Source: Chryseobacterium gleum (GTDB taxonomy: Bacteria > Bacteroidota > Bacteroidia > Flavobacteriales_D > Crocinitomicaceae). From it: a stretch of 56,049 bases of DNA. The position numbers and the translations under genes are program-made. This document shows positions 45,393 through 53,700 of this stretch, in pieces. The stretch is taken from positions 1 to 56,049 of the forward strand of contig CAMDMY010000008.1 of assembly GCA_945902775.1 (NCBI GenBank), in the 5' to 3' direction. Numbering within the stretch: position 1 is the first letter of the stretch; each line of letters opens with the position of its first letter. The notes beneath the pieces are model-generated. The model ran no database searches. It saw only the letters and a list, made by a program, of their open reading frames with translations, and was not told the DNA's origin.

Positions 45393-46258
45393 TAGAATTA
45401 GTATTTGCGATTTTAACATCTAGTTTCATTTTTGTCTTGTTTAAATTGTTTCCAAAGTATTCAATTAACACTTTTCAGGCAATTGTTTTTAATTATGTTA
45501 CTGCTTGTATTTGTGGCTTTAGTTTATATGGAAATCTTTGGTCATTTAAAATGATTGAAACAAGTAATTGGCCTGTATTTACTGTAACCTGTGGACTTTT
45601 ATTTATTTCAATCTTTTTTTTAATGGGATTGAGTTCTCAAAAAAATGGATTAGCAATTACATCCGTTGCCGTTAAAATGAGTATGGCGCTTTCCATGTTA
45701 CTGATGATTTTCTTTTATGGTGAATCTGTTTCAGGAATAAAAATAGCAGGAATTATTGCAGCATTTCTAGGAGTTTTCTTAATGGCGTATCAAAAAACGG
45801 AAAAAACGACAGCCAAAAATTATGCATGGATGTTAATTGTTCTGTTTATAGGATGCTCTGTTTTAGATTTAGTGTTGAATTATGTTCAGAAATATGAGTT
45901 AAAAGTTCTACCAAGTTCTTTATTTTCAGCTATTGGACTTGGGTTTGCTGGTATTTTTGGAATGATAGTGATTCTAATCCAGTATTTTAAATCGAATATT
46001 AAAATTGATAAAAGAAGTGTAATAGCTGGAATTGTTCTTGGTATTCCGAATTACTTTTCAATTTTTTTATTGATGAAATCATATTCTTCTACAGGTTGGA
46101 ATGATTCAACAGTTTTAGCGATATCGAATGTTTCAGTGGTTATTATCTCGGCTTTAATCGGCTTTGTCGCATTCAGAGAAAACATAAATCGTCAAAAAAT
46201 AATCGGTTTAATTACTTCCATCGTAGCAATCGGGTTACTTTATTTTGCTTCTAATTAG
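45389..46258 (+). CDS. DMT-family (EamA-like) membrane transporter
   Basis: A 289-residue protein with about ten hydrophobic segments in two EamA-like halves; GIIAAFLGVFLMAYQK ends the first half and GLITSIVAIGLLYF the second, the usual ends of EamA repeats. It overlaps ribD by 4 bp, so the two are translationally coupled. The link to ribD hints at a flavin or related metabolite as substrate, but that is a guess from position. Confidence 0.85.
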   Translation: MIELVFAILTSSFIFVLFKLFPKYSINTFQAIVFNYVTACICGFSLYGNLWSFKMIETSNWPVFTVTCGLLFISIFFLMGLSSQKNGLAITSVAVKMSMALSMLLMIFFYGESVSGIKIAGIIAAFLGVFLMAYQKTEKTTAKNYAWMLIVLFIGCSVLDLVLNYVQKYELKVLPSSLFSAIGLGFAGIFGMIVILIQYFKSNIKIDKRSVIAGIVLGIPNYFSIFLLMKSYSSTGWNDSTVLAISNVSVVIISALIGFVAFRENINRQKIIGLITSIVAIGLLYFASN

Positions 46259-46636
46259 ATTAATGATTAAATCATAATTTTTTTTAGTTAGTGAAATTTA
46301 TTTTCGAAGCTGAAGTTCTCTATGTCTTTCCTCAGAATTAGCTGTAAATTTTTCTGTAATCGCGTTTCGCTTTTTTACGAAAGAAGAGAAAGTACGACTT
46401 TCGAAGACTAAACGTTAGTGCAAGGACGTGGAAGAAAGTATTTACCTGCGTTTTCACGTAATAGAATGAAGTGAAAAATTCCTTGGAAAGATCTAGATTT
46501 TTGCTTACTTTTTTATCAAGGAAAAGTAAGAGAATTATCAATCGAAGGAGGATTTAAGGTTTCATCGAACTTTCAAATTTGAAACCAATTGCCTTTATCA
46601 TATGAAAACCGCATCTTTGTTTTAAAATTACGATAA
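46259..46636. repeat. Intergenic repeat-like region
   Basis: About 378 bp without a credible gene. It holds short inverted pairs: CTTACTTTT (46504-46512) with AAAAGTAAG (46522-46530), GCG/CGC before six T near 46362-46376, and CGAAAG with CTTTCG around 46379-46404. On the minus strand a 67-codon frame gives LLLFLDKKVSKNLDLS-like sequence which, from memory, turns up as a spurious product of dispersed repeats in many Bacteroidota. Confidence 0.4.
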
Positions 46637-47494
46637 ATGAAAATATATCCTCTTAATACTGGAAATTTCAAATTAGATGGTGGAGCAATGTTTGGTGTTG
46701 TTCCGAAGTCAATTTGGCAAAAAACAAATCCTGCTGATCAAAACAACATGTGCGATTGGTCGATGAGAAGTTTATTAATTGAAGATGGTAATCGTTTGAT
46801 TCTTATTGATACAGGAATAGGGGATAAGCAAGATGAAAAGTTTTTCTCTCATTTTCATTTGAATGGGAACGATTCTTTAAAAGGGAATTTAAACCAATTA
46901 GGATTTACTTTCGATGATGTTACGGATGTTTTTTTAACTCATTTACATTTTGATCATTGTGGAGGAGCTATTAAATGGAATAAAGATCGAACGCATTTCG
47001 AACCAGTATTTAAAAATGCAATATATTGGAGTACAGAAAATCATTGGAAATGGGCTACGGAACCAAATCCAAGAGAAAAAGCTTCTTTTTTGTCTGATAA
47101 TATTATGCCTATTCAAGAAAGTGGTCAATTAAAATTTGTGGATCGAAATGGAGATTTCACTAAAAATGTTTTCAATAATATAGATGTTTTATTTGTGGAT
47201 GGGCATACAGAAAGTATGATGATTCCACAAATTCATTACCAAGATAAAACGTTGGTTTTTATGGCTGATTTATTACCTAGTACTGGACATGTTCCATTAC
47301 CTTATGTTATGGGTTACGATACACGTCCACTTCTTACTTTAACTGAAAAAGAAAAGTTTTTAAATATTGCTGCCGATAAAGAGTTAATATTATTTTTAGA
47401 ACACGATAGTGTAAACGAATGCTGCACTGTAAAACAGACAGAAAAGGGTGTTCGTTTAGATAAATCTTTTCAATTTTCTGAATTATTTCATTAA
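46637..47494 (+). CDS. MBL-fold metallo-hydrolase
   Basis: A 285-residue protein of the metallo-beta-lactamase superfamily. The zinc motif THLHFDHCGG is at about 100-109, preceded by IDTGIGD. Other ligand-bearing segments are VDGHTESMM (His) and FMADLLPSTGHV (Asp), with FLEHDS (His) near the C-terminus. It has no signal peptide, so it acts in the cytoplasm. The pattern resembles quorum-quenching lactonase-like and related hydrolases, but the substrate cannot be decided. The SPOR-protein gene follows 49 bp later on the same strand. Confidence 0.88.
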   Translation: MKIYPLNTGNFKLDGGAMFGVVPKSIWQKTNPADQNNMCDWSMRSLLIEDGNRLILIDTGIGDKQDEKFFSHFHLNGNDSLKGNLNQLGFTFDDVTDVFLTHLHFDHCGGAIKWNKDRTHFEPVFKNAIYWSTENHWKWATEPNPREKASFLSDNIMPIQESGQLKFVDRNGDFTKNVFNNIDVLFVDGHTESMMIPQIHYQDKTLVFMADLLPSTGHVPLPYVMGYDTRPLLTLTEKEKFLNIAADKELILFLEHDSVNECCTVKQTEKGVRLDKSFQFSELFH

Positions 47495-47543
47495 TATTTC
47501 TTATTTTCATTTTAAAATTCTTTACTTCGAATAAATATTCACC

Positions 47544-49022
47544 ATGGAAAAGCATATAAAACAGATATTACATGAGGTTAATACAATCATTATTCCTGGT
47601 GTAGGAGCACTTACAGTTACAAGTCATACAACAGGAGAGATTATGTTTATGCCTTATTTGAAGTATGATGATGGTAAATTAGCTTCTTTTATAGCTGAAA
47701 TAGAAGGGATTACTTTGGATGAAGCGAAAGCTATTATTTCAGATGATGTTTCGAATATTTTAAATACAATAGAAACAGGTAATAGTTTTAACTTGAATGG
47801 GATTGGTAGTTTTAAGAAAGATCCTTCAGGAGGGATAGAGTTTAAATCAGGTATTTATGATGAACAGAATTCTAACGATAATGGTTCAGTAGAATATCAG
47901 ATTAAGGAAGAAGTAATAATTGAAATAGTTGAAAATAAAGTTGTTCAGCAAATCGAAGAAATTCCTGTTATTCAAGAAGAAATTAAATTAGAGTCAAATG
48001 AAGATATAATTTCTGAGGAAGAACCAGTTTTAAATGAAAGTAAGAAAATAGGATTTTTCAGTATGTTGAATAAAGATACTGTTACACCAATTGAAACTGT
48101 CGAATTAGAAGAAGAATCAGATATAACTTTTGAGATTGAATTACCACAAGAAGAAATAGTTGAAAAAGAGGTGATTCAAGATGTTGAAAAAGAAGAAGAA
48201 ATTAGTTCTCCAATCGAAGAAATATTAGAAGTTGAGGAATTATCAGATACTGATATTATAATTGAAGCTTCAGAATCAATTGAAAAACAAGAAGATAGTA
48301 TGGGTGGAATAGTTTCTAGTGAATCTATTTCAGAAAATACAATTTCGGATGAAGAGTTTTTAGCTGATGATGAAGTAATTACTCCTGTTAAAAAGAAAAA
48401 AGGTCTAAAATTTTGGGTCTTTACTATTTTGATACTATTGATAGCTGGAGGAGGAACTTTTGTAGGCTTAAATTTTGATAAATATAAAAAATATTTACCT
48501 CTAGGTTCAAAAACTGAAACTATTGATATTTCCGAAGAAGAGAAAATTATAGAAACTTTAGAATCGGATGATACTGAACCTGTAAAAGATAAAGTTTCTA
48601 AAACCGAAGAAATGATTCATTCTTCTCCTGAAGAAGAAAAAGTTGTTGAAGAAATTACGCCCGAGCCTAAAATTGAACAGTTAGCTGTTGAAGCTTCTAC
48701 TGATGAACAACTTAAAAGTGAATCCGTTCATAAAAACAAACCAAAAGCTAAAAGTTATTCTAAAGTAAAAATGGAAGATGTTCAAGTTCAGTCAATTTCG
48801 GATGGTTCTTATTATATTATACTTGGAACATTTGCTGAAAAAGTTAGTGCAGTTGGACAAGTTGAAATGTTATTATCTAAAGGTAAAAAAGGCGCTTCAG
48901 TTATTGAAAGAGATAATAAATTCTCTGTTAGTTATGGAACCTATTCTTCAAATGAAGAAGCTAAAGCTAAATTAGATGAAGCAAAGGCAACTTTTAATCA
49001 TGCTTGGATTTTGCATAAATAA
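47544..49022 (+). CDS. HU-like (CCDC81-type) and SPOR-domain membrane protein
   Basis: A 492-residue protein. The N-terminus (about 1-105) matches the paired prokaryotic CCDC81-like HU domains found in Bacteroidota (IPGVGALTVT, then FNLNGIGSFKKD). A long acidic, Glu-rich low-complexity stretch (about 115-280) follows, then one transmembrane segment (LKFWVFTILILLIAGGGTFV, about 288-307), a second acidic linker, and a C-terminal SPOR domain (about 415-492: YYIILGTFAEKVSAV, FSVSYGTYSSNEEA), which binds denuded septal peptidoglycan. The topology puts HU domains in the cytoplasm and SPOR in the periplasm. It is likely linked to division or envelope; the exact role is unknown. A terminator follows. 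Confidence 0.87.
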   Translation: MEKHIKQILHEVNTIIIPGVGALTVTSHTTGEIMFMPYLKYDDGKLASFIAEIEGITLDEAKAIISDDVSNILNTIETGNSFNLNGIGSFKKDPSGGIEFKSGIYDEQNSNDNGSVEYQIKEEVIIEIVENKVVQQIEEIPVIQEEIKLESNEDIISEEEPVLNESKKIGFFSMLNKDTVTPIETVELEEESDITFEIELPQEEIVEKEVIQDVEKEEEISSPIEEILEVEELSDTDIIIEASESIEKQEDSMGGIVSSESISENTISDEEFLADDEVITPVKKKKGLKFWVFTILILLIAGGGTFVGLNFDKYKKYLPLGSKTETIDISEEEKIIETLESDDTEPVKDKVSKTEEMIHSSPEEEKVVEEITPEPKIEQLAVEASTDEQLKSESVHKNKPKAKSYSKVKMEDVQVQSISDGSYYIILGTFAEKVSAVGQVEMLLSKGKKGASVIERDNKFSVSYGTYSSNEEAKAKLDEAKATFNHAWILHK

Positions 49023-49047
49023 CCTATATTTTAATTAAATATATTTT

Positions 49048-49072
49048 AAGCCAGATTTTATCTGGCTTTTTT
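49048..49072 (+). terminator. Hairpin terminator after the SPOR-domain gene
   Basis: AAGCCAGAT pairs with ATCTGGCTT around a 3-base loop, followed by T's, about 25 bp past the stop. Confidence 0.88.
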
Positions 49073-49526
49073 ATTTTTACAACCATTTGATTTATAGTTG
49101 TTTATTGCGAAGTGTTAACTATATGGAATTATTTCGGCAATTATAGATTAAATTATATTACTTTAAAATTAGTAAATAATGTTTGCCTAAACATATTCAT
49201 ACTGACAACTTAAAACGAGGGATTTTCATTTCAATAGAAATTCTATTTAACTTCTTTTTATGTTCACATTTCTCATGTAAAATAACTCTATATAATACAC
49301 AAAATAAGTGTTTTAACATTTACTCAACTATGCATTTAGAGGCAATGTTAGGTAAGCTCAATATTGAAGGAGAGTTGTTTTAACTTGTATAAAAAATCTA
49401 AATCAAAAGTAATTTCTCACATTATGTTTGATTATTTTTACTTAAATTAAGAAGAAAACTATCTTTTAAATTTAGTTAAAATACCTTTTTTATTAGATTT
49501 TATATAGATAAATATTTAATTATAAA
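49073..49526. other. AT-rich intergenic region
   Basis: About 450 bp between the SPOR-protein terminator and the stop of the next adhesin. I see no repeat or strong hairpin. A 66-codon plus-strand frame from a TTG at 49183 has no signal, motif or upstream box and is not called. Confidence 0.5.
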
Positions 49527-52500
49527 TCATCTAATTACATTTACATGACCAACTAAGAATTCTCTTCTATCATCACTTTTAATCGAGTAAAATATTTTCC
49601 AAGTATAGGCTCCATCCTGAACTTTTTCTTTAGCTCCTAATCTTCTTCCATCCCAACCTTTGGTATAATCAGTGGTTTGAAAAACGATACTTCCCCATCT
49701 GTCAAAGATTAATAATTCGTATCCTTTTTGGTCAAAACCAGAAGTGAAAATGGGTTTAAATTCTTGATTGTATTGATCTCCGTCAGGCGTGAAAGAGTTA
49801 GGAACATAAAAAATTAAATCTTCAATTACTTTAACTGATTTTTTTAAAGAGTCAATACATCCTTCTTTACTTGCAGCTACTAAGGTAATTATATAGGTTG
49901 CTGTATCAGTATTAGGAAAACTATGTTCTGGACTAATTTCTGTTGCAGTTCCGCTATCTCCAAAATTCCAAAAATAATTTTCTGCACCTATTGTCCCATT
50001 TATCATTTTAGCTATAGGATTTGATGTTGTTACTGTAGCAGGCGAAGGTGTGAAAAATACGGCTGGTTTTTGTTGAATAATCACAATCACCGAATCCATT
50101 TTTGATTTACAACCATTTAATTCTGCCTGGATAAAATATTTCCCACCAGTATCAATTGTTGATACTCCTGTTAAATTGCTTGTTCCATTTGAATTTATAT
50201 AATATTCAAATGTGCTTGAAGGTGTACTTCCAATTGTTCTATCAGCAGTTGTTAAATCTACAGTTTCAGGAGAGCATATTGCCAGTGTATCAACGAATAC
50301 CAATGTTGGAATCGGATTTACCGTTACGGTTGCAATTGCGATTGAAAAACATCCATTTGTGGTTCCTGTTACTCTAAAGGTTGTGCTATTTAATGGGGTA
50401 TTGATAAATGGATTAGAAGTTGAAATACCATTCGTAGTTGCAGAATCCCAAGAGTAGGTTGTCGCTCCAGTAGCAGTTAATGTTATATCTTCTCCCTTAC
50501 AAATAGTAGGTGAATTTACAGCAACGACTGGTATTGGTTTTATAGTAATACTAATTTGTGTTCTAGGTAAAGCGCTTTCACAACCATTTGCGTCTGTTTG
50601 AGTTACATAATAATTTGAAGTACCAACAGTTGTAGAGGTAATTGAAGGTGTTGTTGCCGATGAAGCACCTCCTGTTGGATTTTGATACCAATTTAGAACA
50701 CTTCCTGCAGTTGCTGTTGTAGTTAAGGGTGATGTCACGTCGTTTTGACAATAATTTGCAGATGATGCAGTTGGAGTTGTTGGTAAAGTATTAATCGTTA
50801 CAATTACAGGTTTTTTATCAATACAATCACCATTGGTAGCTTTGATATAATAAGTGTTTGAAGTAGCTATAGTTGTTGGAGTAGCATTAGATGAATTTGT
50901 TGCTGTTGCATCATTCCAATAAGTTAATATTCCACCACCAGATGAACCAGCTGTAATTGAAGCTAATGTAATATTTACCGTATTTGGTGAGCAAACAGCT
51001 TGAGGATCAGTAATTACTAATACTGGTGTTATATTAACAGTAACAACAACTGGTTTCGTATCTGTACAAACGCCATTATCTCCTTTGATGTAATAGGTCC
51101 CAGTTGTTGCGATTGCAGCAGCGGCTAAGTTAGTTATTGGGATTGTACATGCTTGATCTGACCAATAAGTTAAAGTTCCACCACCAACTGATCCAGCTGT
51201 AACTGCAGGCGCTGTAATGTCTACTGTATTTGGAGAACAAACTGCAGCTGGAGTTGTTATTGCAATAGTATAAGGGCATGCACAGTTGTTTATTAAAACA
51301 GTTACAGGTTGAATAGTAATACACGTACCCACAGTAGATTTAATATAATACGTTCCAGAATTTGTTATTGCAGCAGGTGTAGGTAATGAGGTAGTTCCTG
51401 CTGGATTTATAAAATAAGTAAAAGTTGCTCCTGCAGTTGAACCTGTTGTAACTGAAGCTGCTGTTATATCTACTGTAGATGGAATGCAAACAGCAGGAGG
51501 ATCTGTAATTACTAATGTTGGTTTAGGGCCAACTGTAATTGTTTGATTAGCCGTAATATTACATCCGGCATTATTCGTCCAAGTATAGGTAATAGTGTGA
51601 TTTCCAGCTGTCAAATTGGAAGGATTAAAAGTTGCAGAACCATTGTTATTATCTGTAATATTAGCAGTACCTCCATCTAATCTCCAAGTCATTGTTGGTG
51701 AACTTAATGTAAATGTGATTATAATTGGTGTTGTGGAATTAGGAGCAGCTGTTCCTGAAGCTAAAATTGCACCTGTTGAATGATCATAAATAGTATATGG
51801 AAAACTTTGAGTCCCTGCTCTTAAATCTTTTATTGTTATTGTAATTGTTGCACCTGCTGGTAAATAGGGTTCAATTATATTTTGGTATTGTGGAGGAACT
51901 GCCATTGGACCCCAATCTAATACTCCTGCAGGAGCAGTACCTGTTGGACCATAATAACTGTAAGGTGTTCCATTAACAGTTACTAATGCTGATGTTTTTG
52001 TGTCAGAACTAGCATTCGTTGTTAATTCCATGAAAAATCCTGGAAATGCTTGTATTTCCCCCCCAGTACTAATTGTAGTTTCTACATTTTTCCAAATTGT
52101 TTGTGGTCCAGAAGTACATGTATAAGTAGTTGAAGGGAAGGGAACAAATGGATTCCCTTGTGTCCAATCTAAAGCGATAAATGTTTGGTCTATTGGACAC
52201 GCAGGTGCAGGTAGATTTAGTAAATAATAACCTGTATTTATATAATCAATGTCACAGCCTGAAGCCGTAGTTTGAGTAATACACATTACATAATTCCCTG
52301 CAGGTAAATTATCCCATTCGGGATTAAATATTGTACTATAGGTACCCATTGCTCGTGTTGGATTTATTGCTGAGCCTGAACAATGCCCGCTTCCGTCAGT
52401 TGCATAAAGTGAATATGTTCTTATGGTACAAGCTGTTCCTTGATTAAATTGAATTGATTGTCTAAATCCTAGTGTTTGATTTGAATTTACCACAGTAACT

Positions 52501-53612
52501 GTATGGCATTCAGTTGTTACATTTGGACCAACGGTACTTTCAACAATATGATTTGTATTTGGATAAGTTGCCGAAGGACTTGCAGATGGAGTGGCTGTTA
52601 AATAAATTTGACAAACTGGATTTGTACAACTTCCACAAGGTGCAGAAGCTAAATAATTTACAACAATAGCCGTCGTTCCAAATGCATAGCATAAATCATT
52701 GTTAGCATCAACATCTAAAGGAGTTCCACTTCCATTTTTACAATCAGCGGTTAATGGTACATACCATAATTTATTTGCTGTTGTAACACTTGATGATGCT
52801 CCAGCATTATTATCATCAGTACAGATTACTCCTGTTGAAATCCCTTTAAAGCCAGGTAATGTACTAAAAGTGGCAATTGAAAGTGGAAGAGTAGGTGCTT
52901 GATCATAAACTATATATCCATATGTTGCTATGCAAGGTGAAGTTCCTCCGTTTGATGGTAAAACATATCCAGAGGCTGTCATTGTAACTGTTCCACCAGG
53001 AGATAAATCATATTCTGATCCATTTGCTGTAGCTCCTGTAACTGCTACTGTACCTATTGTTGATGTGCAACCTGATGGTGGTGTTGAAGTGGCAGCAGTA
53101 TATAAATAATTCTCAATTCCAGTAATATCTTGACATGGCCCTGTTAATGTGACAGTTACGCAAAAGCGGTATTCAATTCCTGGAGTAACAGGAAATTCAT
53201 ATGAATTTGCATCACCTGCAACTGCTGTTCCAGTTATAGGTGTGCTACAACCATTTGCATATGCCGTCCAACTACCTCTAGTAAAACTACAATTAGAACC
53301 TGAAGATGTGCCTGAAGTTATAAAATTCATAAAACCTATTTTCGATACATTTGCTGGTGCAGTGTATTTTGTGCAAAAAGTATAACTTCCAGATGTCCAA
53401 GCTAATGGTGATGCTGGTGTGTATGGATTTGGTGTTGCTGCTGCTGCTGCTGCATGATCAGCAAAATACCCACCATTACATAAATTAGTTGAATTTAGAG
53501 CTGCACAATCACATGGTCCTTGTGAAAAAACAGAACTTAGCTTTAAAATAAATACGAAGACAATTAATAATATATTAAGTCTTTTTGATAAATTACTTTT
53601 AAAATTATTCAT
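49527..53612 (-). CDS. Secreted Ig-repeat adhesin with PKD and T9SS type B sorting domain
   Basis: A 1361-residue protein with a signal peptide (MNNFKSNLSKRLNILLIVFVFILKLSSVFSQ). The N-terminal part (about 35-180) has Cys-rich loops (GPCDCAALN, YRFCVTVTLTGPC), then Ig/jelly-roll domains to about 640. Tandem Ig-like CHU_C repeats (about 690-1190) carry the pattern VITDPxAVCSPNTVxIT, GGGILTYW, GTYYIKxxNGxC. A PKD domain (about 1200-1255) has YFWNFGDSG and PEHSFPNTDTATYII. The C-terminal type B sorting domain (about 1267-1361) has FYVPNSFTPDGDQYN, LLIFDRWGSIVFQT, GAYTWKI. It lies 88 bp after a paralogous gene on the same strand. Surface adhesion or motility role inferred. Confidence 0.9.
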   Translation of the reverse strand: MNNFKSNLSKRLNILLIVFVFILKLSSVFSQGPCDCAALNSTNLCNGGYFADHAAAAAATPNPYTPASPLAWTSGSYTFCTKYTAPANVSKIGFMNFITSGTSSGSNCSFTRGSWTAYANGCSTPITGTAVAGDANSYEFPVTPGIEYRFCVTVTLTGPCQDITGIENYLYTAATSTPPSGCTSTIGTVAVTGATANGSEYDLSPGGTVTMTASGYVLPSNGGTSPCIATYGYIVYDQAPTLPLSIATFSTLPGFKGISTGVICTDDNNAGASSSVTTANKLWYVPLTADCKNGSGTPLDVDANNDLCYAFGTTAIVVNYLASAPCGSCTNPVCQIYLTATPSASPSATYPNTNHIVESTVGPNVTTECHTVTVVNSNQTLGFRQSIQFNQGTACTIRTYSLYATDGSGHCSGSAINPTRAMGTYSTIFNPEWDNLPAGNYVMCITQTTASGCDIDYINTGYYLLNLPAPACPIDQTFIALDWTQGNPFVPFPSTTYTCTSGPQTIWKNVETTISTGGEIQAFPGFFMELTTNASSDTKTSALVTVNGTPYSYYGPTGTAPAGVLDWGPMAVPPQYQNIIEPYLPAGATITITIKDLRAGTQSFPYTIYDHSTGAILASGTAAPNSTTPIIITFTLSSPTMTWRLDGGTANITDNNNGSATFNPSNLTAGNHTITYTWTNNAGCNITANQTITVGPKPTLVITDPPAVCIPSTVDITAASVTTGSTAGATFTYFINPAGTTSLPTPAAITNSGTYYIKSTVGTCITIQPVTVLINNCACPYTIAITTPAAVCSPNTVDITAPAVTAGSVGGGTLTYWSDQACTIPITNLAAAAIATTGTYYIKGDNGVCTDTKPVVVTVNITPVLVITDPQAVCSPNTVNITLASITAGSSGGGILTYWNDATATNSSNATPTTIATSNTYYIKATNGDCIDKKPVIVTINTLPTTPTASSANYCQNDVTSPLTTTATAGSVLNWYQNPTGGASSATTPSITSTTVGTSNYYVTQTDANGCESALPRTQISITIKPIPVVAVNSPTICKGEDITLTATGATTYSWDSATTNGISTSNPFINTPLNSTTFRVTGTTNGCFSIAIATVTVNPIPTLVFVDTLAICSPETVDLTTADRTIGSTPSSTFEYYINSNGTSNLTGVSTIDTGGKYFIQAELNGCKSKMDSVIVIIQQKPAVFFTPSPATVTTSNPIAKMINGTIGAENYFWNFGDSGTATEISPEHSFPNTDTATYIITLVAASKEGCIDSLKKSVKVIEDLIFYVPNSFTPDGDQYNQEFKPIFTSGFDQKGYELLIFDRWGSIVFQTTDYTKGWDGRRLGAKEKVQDGAYTWKIFYSIKSDDRREFLVGHVNVIR

Positions 53613-53700
53613 AATTTGTTTTTTTTCTTCTAACTCTAAAGGAGTTAATTTTTATTACGTAAAAAGTTACACCTTACTTAAAAGATGCAACTTAACTATT
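53613..53700. other. Short gap between two paralogous adhesin genes
   Basis: Contains a short hairpin, TAACTC (53631-53636) with GAGTTA (53642-53647). No T-run follows on the coding strand, so I do not call it a terminator. Confidence 0.4.

Noticed and set aside
46338-46541. 67-codon frame on the minus strand
   Set aside because: Lies in a repeat-like spacer, is rich in F/K/L, and has no motif or conserved start.
49183-49383. 66-codon frame on the plus strand
   Set aside because: Starts at a TTG in AT-rich DNA with no motif, promoter-like box or neighbour suggesting function.
53631-53647. Hairpin between the two right-edge adhesins as a terminator
   Set aside because: Stem of six pairs with no T-run on the coding strand.
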